From Planctomycetaceae bacterium (GTDB taxonomy: Bacteria; Planctomycetota; Planctomycetia; Pirellulales; Pirellulaceae), in assembly GCA_018660825.1 (NCBI GenBank), contig JABJJO010000045.1, positions 17,505 to 81,504 on the forward strand: DNA of 64,000 nt. Direction: 5' to 3'. Shown here piece after piece: positions 46,280-56,752 of the stretch (its first letter is position 1; each line of letters opens with the position of its first letter). The notes under the pieces were generated by a model. That model was given only the letters and a program-made list of their open reading frames with translations. It was not told the DNA's origin and searched no databases. The translations under genes and the position numbers were made by a program.

Positions 46280-49200
46280 TTACTCAATATATAAAAATTG
46301 ATTAGATCCCAGTAAGGCCTGGCAATAGTTTGTCATCGCCTGCGATAAGGGGTTTTTGTGGTTTTCTGTGCGAAGTAATTCAACTTGTTCACGAATGAAG
46401 TCGACGGATAATTTAAGCTCATCGATCGTGGGGCGGCGGCCATATGCCAGCAACCAACCGTAAGCGACTTGTTGCGATACGGTGGCATTTTGCTCAAACG
46501 ATGATACTTCGAGCGGGCCGTGAAAGTCGCTGTGCGAATCCCATGTCCGCTCCCCATCTGCTGCCGCGAATGTTATTGTGAATTTATTGGTAAAGCCGTC
46601 TGAGGTGTGTGTTGCTTGAGAATCGATGATCGTGTCAATGGTATCCCCCACCTCAACCTCTATCGAAACTTCGTACTTCTCTTCTGTATTGTGAACCGCC
46701 CATGTACCACTTTCACCAGTGCGGCTGCTAAAAAGCGTCATGCTAACACCGTCACCATTATCCGTGGCATGCTTCAACATCCCAGTAATCGTGACTTGCC
46801 CCGACACGGGCGAAGTCCAACGACGAATTGGTTTGTATTGAGGTGTAGCCGCATGACCGCCGCTGGCTGTGATTAACGAATAAGATATCGTCTTGTCTGG
46901 CAATTCTTCGCTGCCGCTCCAACGCCCTTTGCCAAAATAAGCGAAATCGGTAAACGATATTTCTGCTTGTTCATCCCCAGCACTCGCTTGAATCGAGCCA
47001 TGCCCGTATCGCCACGGATTCGGATTCACCAGATCTTGTGGTAATAGCGTTAGCTTTACACTTTTGACTTCTTCTTCCGTAATCGTCGTAGCAGCCTCAA
47101 TATTCAATCGCTGGGCAAATGCGTCGGCGAACCCCAATATAAATTCACTGTTCATTAACATCAGAGACTGTGTTGCGACGGTGGAATTATTACGATCCGT
47201 GCAATTCACTTCCATTACAGGCGCATCAAATGATTTGAGTATCGCGACCGGTTGTGTCCGACGCACTTGGATGTATACACTCCGCCGCTGCTTGTCACCT
47301 GTGACAACAATTTGCCCTGCAGCGTCTGCCGAAACACTGACTGACGGGCCAAACAACGTTTTATTCAACCGTCCACTTACAGCGAGGACCGAATCACGAA
47401 TTGTTTCCGCTTCGAGTCGATGCACGGGGAAATGAGAATAATATCGATTTGAGCCATCAATACCATCGGCCACCGGCGTGCGCAAGGACTGTTGCCGATA
47501 GACGGTCGACGTCATGATCTTGCGATGCAGGTGTTTAAGGCTCCACCCCTTAGACATAAATTCATCTGCCAACCAATCTAATAGCTCGAGATTACTTGGT
47601 TTCGTACCAAGTTTTCCAAATTCGCCGGTGGTCGACACCAAACCTTTGCCAAAATGTAACATCCAAAATCGATTGACAAGTACGCGTGCAACTAATGGAT
47701 GGCGGCCACTCGTTAAGTACCGTGCATAAGCTAATCGACGTCCCGACGAGGGTAAACTCGGGTCGTTATCCGTAATTTCTAACGGACTATCTGCCGCAGC
47801 CGCAACCTTCAATCCACCTGGCTTGACCTCATGTTGCGGTTGGCGATAATCGCCGCGATAAAACAACAAAGTCGGATTTATTTTTTGTTGCTTTTCGGTA
47901 ATAGCTCGAACATATTTGTGTTCCGGCTTTTTCGCCCTTATCTTTGCGATGTCGGCAGCCATCGCCTTGAGTTTATCAGCGTGGGGTTGGTTATATTGGT
48001 ACAAAACCCCCGGACTTAACTTAGCAATATTTGGATTATCTGCTAACGCCTTCTTATGTTCTGCGGTGCGTTTATCAACTGCCGTACTATGGGCTTCCTT
48101 TAATAAAGCCCGCTTGGACTCTTCCACTTTGCCCAGTTCCAGCTTTAACACTTCCGCCATAAACTCGCTTTGCTTTTCATTGCGTTCTTTTACCTTCACT
48201 GCCGCCTGTTTTTCAACTTCGGCAGCTTTAGCATGATCTTCATCGGTATACAGCGATATGGCGCGACCACTCGGTACATGCCACTGCTGCGGATCCAAGG
48301 CCGGCTCAAACACCGCACGAATACGGTAGTAGTCCTCTTGGGAAATCGGGTCATAACGATGGTCGTGACATTGGGCACAACCTACCGACAAGCCCAATAG
48401 AGACGTGGACACCATTTTGATCGTGTCGGTAACAACTTGATTACGAACAACGTCATTATTCTCTTGTCCGGTACCATCAGCGACCATTCGCAGAAAACCG
48501 GTCGCTGTTAGGCGTGCAATTTCGTCGTCAGTCATATTTGAATAGGGTGGAGTAACCAGTTCATCACCGGCCAACTGCCAAACAACAAATTGATCGATCG
48601 CCATATCACTATTAAAGGCTTTAATTACCCAATCCCGATACTGGAATGCCCATGTTCGTACTTGGTCACTGTTTGAATATCCCTCCGAATCAGCATAGCC
48701 CGCGATATCCAGCCAATGTCGCCCCCACCGTTCACCATAATGCTCCGACGCCAGCAGACGATCGATTGCTTTTTCCCACGCATCACTATCTTTATCGTCT
48801 AAGAACTGTTGAATCTGTTTGGGCGTAGGAGGTAAACCTGTCAAATCCAACGCTGCCCGCCTAATTAATGTTTGACGATCAGCGTCAGCAGCAAAACTCA
48901 AATCATGCTGTTGCATCGCTGCTAGCAACAGTGCATCAATCGGAGTCCGCACGCGATCCGCTTTAGTGATCGATGGCACGGCAGGGCGGACAATGGTTTG
49001 AAATGCCCAATACGCTCGTTCTTCAGCACTAACACCTAAGCCTGGGCCAATGGATGCGGGTTCGGGGCGGGCTGTTTTTGCACCCTCTTGGATCCACTGC
49101 TGTAAGATAGCAATTTTATCTTCTGGCACACGATGATCGCCGGGCGGCATCTCACCACCCTTCACGCGCTCCAGCAAATAACTCCCAGCAGCATCTCCTT

Positions 49201-49426
49201 TAACAATCGCAGGACCTGAATCACCACCCTGCTCCATGAAATGCACGAGCCGTAAATCAAGCTCGCCGGACAATTTCTCGGTCGCTCCATGACAATCAAA
49301 ACAGTATGTACGAAACAGCGGCCGGATGTCGCCTTCAAAGGTGAGCTCTCTTTCATCGGCTAGACAAGAAGCACTCACACAAACAACTGCGGCTGCGGTC
49401 AAAACAAGTTTTTGTAATATACGCAT
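46280..49426 (-). CDS. DUF1549/DUF1553 (PSCyt1-PSCyt2-PSD1) secreted cytochrome-like protein
   Basis: 1,048 aa from the ATG at 49426 (signal peptide [22 protein letters not shown]). PSCyt1 is at ~28-100 with the c-type heme motif CFDCHG at 42-47. PSCyt2/DUF1549 is at ~150-360 ([22 protein letters not shown]; also [21 protein letters not shown]). A charged coiled coil lies at ~390-470 and DUF1553/PSD1 from ~570 ([41 protein letters not shown]-type motif). A second Cxx[11 protein letters not shown], lies near residue 350. Residues ~775-973 form a beta-rich insertion inside the last part of DUF1553. First gene of the operon with DUF1501 and SGNH. Electron transfer is inferred from the heme motifs only. 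Confidence 0.88.
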   Translation of the reverse strand: MRILQKLVLTAAAVVCVSASCLADERELTFEGDIRPLFRTYCFDCHGATEKLSGELDLRLVHFMEQGGDSGPAIVKGDAAGSYLLERVKGGEMPPGDHRVPEDKIAILQQWIQEGAKTARPEPASIGPGLGVSAEERAYWAFQTIVRPAVPSITKADRVRTPIDALLLAAMQQHDLSFAADADRQTLIRRAALDLTGLPPTPKQIQQFLDDKDSDAWEKAIDRLLASEHYGERWGRHWLDIAGYADSEGYSNSDQVRTWAFQYRDWVIKAFNSDMAIDQFVVWQLAGDELVTPPYSNMTDDEIARLTATGFLRMVADGTGQENNDVVRNQVVTDTIKMVSTSLLGLSVGCAQCHDHRYDPISQEDYYRIRAVFEPALDPQQWHVPSGRAISLYTDEDHAKAAEVEKQAAVKVKERNEKQSEFMAEVLKLELGKVEESKRALLKEAHSTAVDKRTAEHKKALADNPNIAKLSPGVLYQYNQPHADKLKAMAADIAKIRAKKPEHKYVRAITEKQQKINPTLLFYRGDYRQPQHEVKPGGLKVAAAADSPLEITDNDPSLPSSGRRLAYARYLTSGRHPLVARVLVNRFWMLHFGKGLVSTTGEFGKLGTKPSNLELLDWLADEFMSKGWSLKHLHRKIMTSTVYRQQSLRTPVADGIDGSNRYYSHFPVHRLEAETIRDSVLAVSGRLNKTLFGPSVSVSADAAGQIVVTGDKQRRSVYIQVRRTQPVAILKSFDAPVMEVNCTDRNNSTVATQSLMLMNSEFILGFADAFAQRLNIEAATTITEEEVKSVKLTLLPQDLVNPNPWRYGHGSIQASAGDEQAEISFTDFAYFGKGRWSGSEELPDKTISYSLITASGGHAATPQYKPIRRWTSPVSGQVTITGMLKHATDNGDGVSMTLFSSRTGESGTWAVHNTEEKYEVSIEVEVGDTIDTIIDSQATHTSDGFTNKFTITFAAADGERTWDSHSDFHGPLEVSSFEQNATVSQQVAYGWLLAYGRRPTIDELKLSVDFIREQVELLRTENHKNPLSQAMTNYCQALLGSNQFLYIE

Positions 49427-49562
49427 AGGGGAATGTTTTAGGGGGGGCAGAAAGAGCAGCAAATCGACACCAGGCTAGGCGTTCCGTTTACCACTATCCT
49501 CTATAATAGCGAACAACCACCCCTATAACAAATACCTCTTTTGCGGTGTGAGCAATTCAAAC

Positions 49563-50969
49563 ATGTCTGTAGTACTCGGTTTAGACATTGGAACAACCAC
49601 CATTACCGCCTTAGCGCTCGATGCCAATCTCGGGCGAACCATTGCTTGCCACAGCGTTGCCAACAACACACAAACAATTCAGCCGGCGAATGACCCCCAA
49701 GGTCGTAGTGAATGGGATGCACCATTGATATTGCAGCGTGCAGGTGACTGTCTGCGTGAAATCGCTCAAGAACTTGAAAGCCGCGCTGCTGAAATCTCTG
49801 GCCTAGGAATCACTGGGCAGCAACATGGCGTTGTCTTAGTCGATCAAAATCTACAATGTGTCACACCCTATATCAACTGGCAGGATCGCCGTGGGGAATT
49901 GTCTGCCCGCGACCTTAATGGTAACCACGATACGTTTATCGATTTTGCCCACAGTCTTATTGGTACTAATGCGCAGCAGCGGCACGGCTGCAAACTCGCC
50001 ACCGGCTATATGGGATGCACGCTCGCTTGGTTGCATCACTATGAGTCTTTGCCCAACGATTGCACTGCCGCTTTTATTATGGACTACATCGCAGCGACAT
50101 TTGCAACCAGCAAGATAGTCAGCAGCCCGAGCAGTGCTGCTAGCAGTGGGATTTTTGACATTCATCAACAGGGCTGGGACCTAAACTCCATCAACGCATT
50201 GGGACTATCTTCGGATATTTTTCCCGCTATTGGTAAGGCTACCGAGGTACTTGGTAACCTCAGCGAAGAGTGGGCGACGACCATGCACTTACCAGCGGAA
50301 ATCCCAATCTTCGTGGCCAGTGGAGATAATCAAGCGAGTTTTATGGGCACTGTAACGGATCCCGAGACACAACTACTTATAAACGTCGGCACGGGAGGAC
50401 AGGTTGCGATGTACAGCGAAACCGCCGTTGATCATCCAGATTTGGAAGTACGCCCATTTCCAATGGGCGGATATTTGCTAGTGAGTGCGGGGTTGTGTGG
50501 GGGTCGCAGTTTTGCGGAACTCGAACGATTTTTCGCAACAACGCTGCATGACTTCACCGGCAGTGCCCCCAAAGACAATTTGTTTAATCAAATGTGTGAC
50601 CTGGCCGGCGAGATCCCCGCGGGCTCCGACGGTTTGCGATGCTCGCCCTTGTTCACCGGCACGCGCAGCAGACCAGAAACACGAGCCTTTTGGGAGCACG
50701 TTGGACTGGACAATTTTACCGCGGGACATCTTATTCGAGCATTGCTCGAAGGTATGGCCCGCGTGTTTGGCGAAGGGTATACAATGATGAAAGAGGGCAC
50801 TGGGCGGGAAATGACTAACATCGTCTGTGCTGGCAACGGTTTGCGGGAAAACGCCTTGCTACGTGAATGCGTTGAACTAGAACTCCAGTTGCCACTACAC
50901 GTAGCCGCCGCGCGGGAAGAGGCTTGTATCGGTGCTGCTATGATCGCAGCCGCCGGGCTGGGAATCTAA
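49563..50969 (+). CDS. FGGY family carbohydrate kinase, sedoheptulokinase/xylulokinase-like
   Basis: 468 aa from the ATG at 49563 (GTG at 49548 is an alternative; neither has a clear Shine-Dalgarno). ASKHA fold: phosphate-1 loop VLGLDIGTTTITALALD, ITGQQHGVVLVD, the catalytic Asp region YINWQDRRGEL, SGDNQASFMGTV, NVGTGGQVAMYS and the ATP-binding RALLEGMARVFGEGYTMM followed by CAGNGLRENALLRE. The NWQDRR and SAGLCGGRSFAELERFF segments recall sedoheptulokinases more than classical xylulokinases, so the sugar is uncertain. TATAAT at 49502-49507 could be its -10 box. It is divergent from the DUF1549/1553 operon. Confidence 0.87.
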   Translation: MSVVLGLDIGTTTITALALDANLGRTIACHSVANNTQTIQPANDPQGRSEWDAPLILQRAGDCLREIAQELESRAAEISGLGITGQQHGVVLVDQNLQCVTPYINWQDRRGELSARDLNGNHDTFIDFAHSLIGTNAQQRHGCKLATGYMGCTLAWLHHYESLPNDCTAAFIMDYIAATFATSKIVSSPSSAASSGIFDIHQQGWDLNSINALGLSSDIFPAIGKATEVLGNLSEEWATTMHLPAEIPIFVASGDNQASFMGTVTDPETQLLINVGTGGQVAMYSETAVDHPDLEVRPFPMGGYLLVSAGLCGGRSFAELERFFATTLHDFTGSAPKDNLFNQMCDLAGEIPAGSDGLRCSPLFTGTRSRPETRAFWEHVGLDNFTAGHLIRALLEGMARVFGEGYTMMKEGTGREMTNIVCAGNGLRENALLRECVELELQLPLHVAAAREEACIGAAMIAAAGLGI

Positions 50970-51013
50970 CGGCCGCGCGGGACGGGCTCCTTCAAATCGT
51001 TTCCCCAGCACCC

Positions 51014-53785
51014 TTAACGATGATCCCAATGGCTATACAAAACGTCCGTCAAGCGTTTCGCGATCTCTGGATTTGTTTCCACTAAATTATCAAGCTCGTG
51101 TGGATCTGTCGTCAAATTATATAATTGCGGGCCTGCGGCTTTGTCGACATGCGTGGCTTTATATCGATTCACAATGCCGTCATAACTCAATAACAACTTA
51201 TAATCACCTTGGATCACCCAGCGATATAACAACGTCTTGTTGATGTCATCCAAATCGATGATGTCATGTGCATAGGATTCACCGAACAGCGCTTTATGAC
51301 CAGAAATCGTGTTTTGGGCGACAGCGACAAGATTCTTTCCAGCCATTGCCGAAGTTCGCTGCGAGCCACAAATTTCTAGAATAGTCGGTACAATATCAAT
51401 ACTGCTCACAAGTTGTGATCGCATTCCAGGCCGCACTTGGCCGGGCCAGCGAACCATTATCGGTGTACGCGTACCACCTTCGTTAGCGGTCTGTTTCGAG
51501 CGGGGGGCATATTGCGTTCTCCAGCCTGTTGGCAATTTCATGCCCGGCGTCCGTTGAATCCAGCCATTGTCGGTCACATAAATAACCACCGTGTCCTTAC
51601 GCAATCCCCGTTGATCAACAAAACTCAGCAGCTCACCACAGGTTTCATCGAACCAATCACACATAGCGTAATATTTTGCTAGTTGCACTGACCGTTGTCC
51701 ATCCAAGTACTTATCTAAGATCCGTTTCGGGGGAGTGTGCGGAGTGTGTGGCAGGAACGGCGCGTACCACACAAAAAACGGTTTCTCTTTTGCCTGGGCT
51801 TCTTCAATAAATTCTTTGACTGGCGCCAAGCCTTCGCGGCCAATCTTGAGCCCCAAGTCACCGTGCCGACCGCCACGTGCTGGATCACCATGGGTCATGC
51901 CATGCGTAAAGCCACCGCGACTGTAGTGACCTTCCCACCACTTGCCGCTCTGATGACTCAAATATCCTTGCTCGCTTAACAATTGCGGGACCGTTGCATG
52001 TTTATCAATATTTGCAATCAGCTTATTGCGGAGTACCTGATATTCGCCAGGCTGCGCCCCAGGTCCCAGCGGAGCTGGATCATTGCCGACGATGCGGTGT
52101 TGATGCGGGTACAAGCCAGTAATCAACGTTGCCAATGAACTGCGACATAATGCCTGCGGAACATAGCCGCGTTTGAATGTGGCGCTTTCTCGAGCGAGCT
52201 GATCTAGGTGCGGTGTTTGAATTACTGGATGCGCCATGAAACCGTAATCTGTAAAAGACTGGTCATCTGAAATCAGCAATATCACATTGGGCTGAGAGGA
52301 CTCTTTGGGTGGACTCGGTTTTCGAAGTGGTGCAACCGGTGGCTTCTTTGTCGGCGGTTTTTTAGCCGCCCGTAAATCAGTCCGCGTGGGAATTAACTCG
52401 TGGCTATATTCACCACCATAGGATTCTCTCAGGGTGGCATTTCGCTTGCGCATTTGCTGCAAACGATCTTGATGTTGGGGGTCTTTTGCTAAATTTCGCA
52501 GTTGATCAGGATCTGTCTGTAAGTCATGCAAGAATTCAAAATCATGTTCAAAATAACTCGCGTAAACCCACCGCTGCCCGCGGACACCTTCCCATTTGGG
52601 AATGCGGCCCGGCACGTGAAACAGATGTTCACAAAAGAAATCCTGCCGCCAAGAATTCAATTGCCGCCCTGCAACTAGTGCATTCAACTCGTGGCCTTGG
52701 TATTGTTCTGGCAAATCGATCCCGGCAGCCGCCACAAAGGTGCTAGCCAGATCTATATTCAACACGACTTCGTCGCGAACCTGCGGTTTGAGATCACCAC
52801 GCGGATCATGAATAATCAAGGGGACTCGCAGCGACTCTTCATAATGAGACCATTTTCCCGCAAAGCCTCGCTGACCCATGTAATAACCATTATCGCCGGT
52901 GTATATAACAATCGTATTTTCAGCAAGGCCTGCCTTTTCAAGCGCTGCCGCCACTCTGCCCACCACATGGTCGATTCCACTGAGCATCCGATAATACGAA
53001 CGTATGTTTTTATCATATTTTTCGGCTGTATCCCAACGCCAGAAATACCGTTCGCGATTTAGGCTCGTGCGAAGAAATTCCGGTTGGCTTGCAAATATAG
53101 CTGGGTCCGAAAGGCGTGGCGGAGGGATCTCACCATCACGGTACATTCCATCAACAACTTTGGGCCAAGGAAAATGGTCAACTTTATCTCCATCTTCCGC
53201 ATGTGTTGCATTGAAGCTGATTGATAACATGAACGGCGCGTCACCGCTGCTCTGAATAAACTCAATGGCCGCATCACCTGCTAGCTGAGTCGTATGGCGC
53301 AACGTACCGTCGGGCTGTTTTTTAAAATAAGGCCCGCGGTTTATTGGCCGGAAGAAGTCAAAAGCCTGGTCGGTTCCACCCTGGAATCCAACTCCAAACT
53401 TGCCCACAAAACCTGTGCGATAACCATTTGCTTTCAGCACCGCTGGGTAACTGTTCTTGACAAGATCTTGAGCGATCGGAGGAGTACCGAAGGTATAGTG
53501 ATGGGTGCGTTCGACAAGTCCCGTAAAAATAGACGCTCGGCTCGCCGCACAAATAGAAGTCGTGACAAATGCATTTGTAAATCGCGTGCCGGCGGCTGCG
53601 AGTTTGTCGATATTGGGTGTTTTTGTTATCGGGTGGCCATAGCAACCAAGTTGGTCATTACGCTGATCATCCGCTAGGAAGAATACAATATTGGGCTGCT
53701 TTGCAGCGAGTATTAAATTACCGCTGCTAGTGACCAACCCAAAAGCACACAACGCATACAACAACCACTTATGGAAACTAGACAT
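51014..53785 (-). CDS. Double sulfatase (two sulfatase domains in one chain)
   Basis: 923 aa with a signal peptide (WLLYALCAFGLVTSSGNLILAA). Domain 1 (~30-465): NIVFFLADDQRNDQLGCYG and the modification site CAASR at 79-83, TGDNG at 296-300 (metal). A Lys/Pro/Ser-rich linker (KKPPTKKPPVAPLRKPSPP) lies at ~475-495. Domain 2 (~498-923): NVILLISDDQSFTDYG, site CRSSL at 547-551, VTDNGW metal loop. Sites carry the cysteine that becomes formylglycine; domain 1 fits C-x-(A/P)-S-R, while domain 2 has Leu for Arg, a variant known in planctomycete sulfatases. A full maturation enzyme (FGE or anSME) is not in the window. A 6-bp hairpin (CTGGCA/TGCCAG, 53796-53812) lies just before the start. Confidence 0.9.
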   Translation of the reverse strand: MSSFHKWLLYALCAFGLVTSSGNLILAAKQPNIVFFLADDQRNDQLGCYGHPITKTPNIDKLAAAGTRFTNAFVTTSICAASRASIFTGLVERTHHYTFGTPPIAQDLVKNSYPAVLKANGYRTGFVGKFGVGFQGGTDQAFDFFRPINRGPYFKKQPDGTLRHTTQLAGDAAIEFIQSSGDAPFMLSISFNATHAEDGDKVDHFPWPKVVDGMYRDGEIPPPRLSDPAIFASQPEFLRTSLNRERYFWRWDTAEKYDKNIRSYYRMLSGIDHVVGRVAAALEKAGLAENTIVIYTGDNGYYMGQRGFAGKWSHYEESLRVPLIIHDPRGDLKPQVRDEVVLNIDLASTFVAAAGIDLPEQYQGHELNALVAGRQLNSWRQDFFCEHLFHVPGRIPKWEGVRGQRWVYASYFEHDFEFLHDLQTDPDQLRNLAKDPQHQDRLQQMRKRNATLRESYGGEYSHELIPTRTDLRAAKKPPTKKPPVAPLRKPSPPKESSQPNVILLISDDQSFTDYGFMAHPVIQTPHLDQLARESATFKRGYVPQALCRSSLATLITGLYPHQHRIVGNDPAPLGPGAQPGEYQVLRNKLIANIDKHATVPQLLSEQGYLSHQSGKWWEGHYSRGGFTHGMTHGDPARGGRHGDLGLKIGREGLAPVKEFIEEAQAKEKPFFVWYAPFLPHTPHTPPKRILDKYLDGQRSVQLAKYYAMCDWFDETCGELLSFVDQRGLRKDTVVIYVTDNGWIQRTPGMKLPTGWRTQYAPRSKQTANEGGTRTPIMVRWPGQVRPGMRSQLVSSIDIVPTILEICGSQRTSAMAGKNLVAVAQNTISGHKALFGESYAHDIIDLDDINKTLLYRWVIQGDYKLLLSYDGIVNRYKATHVDKAAGPQLYNLTTDPHELDNLVETNPEIAKRLTDVLYSHWDHR

Positions 53786-53898
53786 TTCACTTGTACTGGC
53801 AATGAATGCCAGCCCCCGTTTGAATTAATTTAGAACACGAATGTGCCGACGTTCTCTATCATCCGTTAATACACACAGATCACGCGTGGCTATAATCG

Positions 53899-55200
53899 TT
53901 AGCTAATCGTGAGACGTTCTTCCCAGCCTTCATGATATTCGCGCTTCCAGAGTGCGGCAGCTTCTTTATCGCCAAGCACACGCCCCGTTTTTGCATCACA
54001 ATCTACGACTCGACCAACTCGGTGAGCAATGTTCCCTAAATGGCAGAGCAGGGTACTGCGATGACCAATTTCGATTTCGGCATTTAGGTTGGACGCATCC
54101 CCTGCTTGGATGCTCTTGATGAGGTTATCCACATGTTCCGGCTGGCCCTGTCCGCTACTGGCAGTTTTAACTTCTTTGTTGCCGCCATCCTTAACCGTAT
54201 ATCCACCGGCACTGTGGAATTCGATAGAGCCTTTATCGCCATAAACGGTAACAAATCCGTCACCATTTCGATTGCAACTGCTGCCTAACCAAGTTACATG
54301 CCCTTTGTCACCGAATTCATAAGAAACGGTATTGGTGTCTGGCGTTTGTTGGTCATCGTCGAAGTAGTAACGATCACCAGTCGAAGTAACACGAGTAGGG
54401 AATTCTGCTTGTAGTGCCCAACGGGCCATATCCAAGGTGTGAATCCCATTATTGCCAAGTTCGCCATTGCCATAATGCCAGAACCAGTGCCAATTGTAAT
54501 GCACACGATTATCTACATAGGGTTGTCGCGGAGCGGGACCTTGCCAACGTTCATAATCAATATGTGCTGGAACTTCCACGGGTTTACCGGTGCCAATACT
54601 TCCGCGTTGGCTGAAGTAATAACAGTTCACCGCATGTACTTTCCCAATACCACCGCTATGAATGAAGTCCATCCCTTCAATAATCGCGGGACTGCTACGA
54701 CGTTGGGTGCCAATCTGCACACACACGTTATTTTTGCGGGCCGCCGCAATTTGTTGTTCGCCTTCCCAAGGATTTTGACAACACGGTTTCTCAACATACA
54801 CATGTTTACCCGCTTCCGCTGCTACGATAGTCGCTGGTGCGTGCCAGTGATTTGGCGCGGCGCACACTAAAATATCAATTTCGTCATCCGCGATAATATC
54901 TTCCCACTTGGTAATCGCTTTCGGTGTGTATCCAACAGCTCCTTGGACTAGTTTCGCAGCACTGGCAGCTCGCTGATTATCCACATCACACACATACTTC
55001 ACAACAACATCCGAGTGTTTAGCAAATGTATCTACCAAACTCCGGCCGCGCTGCATCCCCATCACGCCAACGACTAGTTTGTCATCAGCTTTGTTCGCCT
55101 GCACCGTACTAGACGCAACCGCAGTTGTTGCTACAGCACTCGCTGCCAAAAAATCGCGCCGCTGTATTTTTTGCTGGGGGGTGTTATTCGGTTTTTTCAT
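53899..55200 (-). CDS. Exported Gfo/Idh/MocA family oxidoreductase (copy C)
   Basis: 433 aa. Tat-type leader QRRDFLAASAVATTAVASS. VGVMGMQRGRSLVDTFAK takes the place of the dinucleotide motif, with CDVDNQRA as the ribose-binding region, NHWHAPATIVAAEAGKHVYVEKPCC (EKP motif) and YGNGELGNNGIHTLDMARWAL in the substrate domain. Unlike copies A and B it has no SUMF1 gene beside it. Same direction as, and 61 bases downstream of, a DUF1501 gene; the double sulfatase gene follows. The trio fits an exported set that handles sulfated sugars, but this is inferred from position. Confidence 0.86.
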   Translation of the reverse strand: MKKPNNTPQQKIQRRDFLAASAVATTAVASSTVQANKADDKLVVGVMGMQRGRSLVDTFAKHSDVVVKYVCDVDNQRAASAAKLVQGAVGYTPKAITKWEDIIADDEIDILVCAAPNHWHAPATIVAAEAGKHVYVEKPCCQNPWEGEQQIAAARKNNVCVQIGTQRRSSPAIIEGMDFIHSGGIGKVHAVNCYYFSQRGSIGTGKPVEVPAHIDYERWQGPAPRQPYVDNRVHYNWHWFWHYGNGELGNNGIHTLDMARWALQAEFPTRVTSTGDRYYFDDDQQTPDTNTVSYEFGDKGHVTWLGSSCNRNGDGFVTVYGDKGSIEFHSAGGYTVKDGGNKEVKTASSGQGQPEHVDNLIKSIQAGDASNLNAEIEIGHRSTLLCHLGNIAHRVGRVVDCDAKTGRVLGDKEAAALWKREYHEGWEERLTIS

Positions 55201-55261
55201 TTTATTACCTAGAGTTCATCTCTCAAAATACTTTTTTAAACGGACACGATCACTAAACGAA

Positions 55262-56602
55262 TCACATCAATTCACGGATTGGCGTTGGATCACTAACAAT
55301 ATGAGTGGGCCTGCCCTGTGGAGTATACAGTAGTTTAGCAGGATCGATGCCAAGTTTAGCATAAACCGTGGACACAAAATTTTCTGGGCTCTTTACATTT
55401 TCAAATGCGGAATAGCCTTTGCGATCCGTGGCACCCACGACGACACCGCCGGGAGTGCCACCACCAGCCATTAACACACTCATCGCGTTAGCCCAGTGAT
55501 CACGGCCGACGGTCGTTTGCCCAGACAATGTTGACAATTTCGGTGTTCGCCCGAATTCACCTAGGGCTAACACTAGCGTATCTTCCAACATGCCACGTTC
55601 ATCTAGATCTTCGATGAGCGTCGCTACCGTTTGGTCCCATGACGGCAAGCGGGTACCGAGTGCGCCAAACAAATTCGAGTGGCTATCCCAGCCCCCGTCG
55701 TACACGGTGACAAACGGTACACCCGCTTCGACCAAACGACGCGCTAGCAAGCATCGTTGGCCGAAGGAGTTGCGATAATATCGATCCCGCATTTCCTCCG
55801 GTTCCAACGAAATATCAAAAGCACGCTGCGCTTCAGGCGATGTAACTAAATTAAAACCTTGTTCATAATAATCATCTAAGGCCGCTGCCGGATCGCCGGA
55901 CGCGGCATTATTTAAGCGCTGCATTTTATCAAGCAACAGTCGAACATCTCGCCGCGATTGAAAATCACCTTCCGTTAATCCTTTGGGAACAGCAACATCG
56001 CGTACTCGAAAATTTGGTTGGTGGGGATCATCCGCAACAACAAACGGCGCATGATTGGCGCCTAGGAAGTTAGGCCCACCACTACGCGACATGCGGGGCA
56101 TTGAGAAATAGTTGGGCAGGTTGGTTTGACCGCCTAATTCGTGACTGACCACAGATCCAATGCTCGGGTGAAAACTAACAAATGCGCCACATCCCACGGG
56201 AATGCGCGGCGGCGCACCGGTTGTCATATAGTGATTGCCGGCTCCATGATTGCCTTGGTTGTGGCGAATGGAGCGAATCATCGCATATTTATCGCTAATC
56301 GCCGCCAAGCGTTTCATATGTTCCGAGTAATGGATGCTCGTGTTACAGGTTGCGACGGTACCAAAATCACCACGGATTTCAGTCGGAGCATCGGGTTTGG
56401 GATCAAACGTTTCAAAATGTGTGGGCCCGCCATCCATCCAAATCAAAATACAGCGTTTAGCCGATTGTCGACGTGGACCATCGGCGACCGCAACAGCTTG
56501 ATTGCGCAAGGCGTTTACAAGGCCGCCGCCAAACAGGCCGCCCAAGCCCAATTTGAGAGAATGGCGGCGAGTGATTCCGGCACAGTTCGAATATTTCGTC
56601 AT
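55262..56602 (-). CDS. DUF1501 family protein, planctomycete type
   Basis: 446 aa. Leader ITRRHSLKLGLGGLFGGGLVNAL is Tat-like. Core motifs are KRCILIWMDGGPTHFETFDPKPDAPTEIRGDFG, IRHNQGNHGAGNHYMTTG, YDGGWDSHSNLFGAL and LALGEFGRTPKLSTLSGQTTVGRDHWANAMSVLMAGGG. The subtype is the one that normally partners DUF1549/1553 proteins, whose nearest copy (60.8-63.2 kb) lies three genes upstream in the same direction. Function unknown; exported. Confidence 0.88.
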   Translation of the reverse strand: MTKYSNCAGITRRHSLKLGLGGLFGGGLVNALRNQAVAVADGPRRQSAKRCILIWMDGGPTHFETFDPKPDAPTEIRGDFGTVATCNTSIHYSEHMKRLAAISDKYAMIRSIRHNQGNHGAGNHYMTTGAPPRIPVGCGAFVSFHPSIGSVVSHELGGQTNLPNYFSMPRMSRSGGPNFLGANHAPFVVADDPHQPNFRVRDVAVPKGLTEGDFQSRRDVRLLLDKMQRLNNAASGDPAAALDDYYEQGFNLVTSPEAQRAFDISLEPEEMRDRYYRNSFGQRCLLARRLVEAGVPFVTVYDGGWDSHSNLFGALGTRLPSWDQTVATLIEDLDERGMLEDTLVLALGEFGRTPKLSTLSGQTTVGRDHWANAMSVLMAGGGTPGGVVVGATDRKGYSAFENVKSPENFVSTVYAKLGIDPAKLLYTPQGRPTHIVSDPTPIRELM

Positions 56603-56752
56603 TATTTATTTTGCCAATGGCTTGTGAGAACAATGGGATCGATGTCTCTATAATATCGGATAACTCCATATTGGGCGAAGGTTAATCACGACACTTTTTC
56701 TCCTAGTTATTCCCCCATTAGGGTTATTTGGAGCCTATTAACCGTGACTTCG

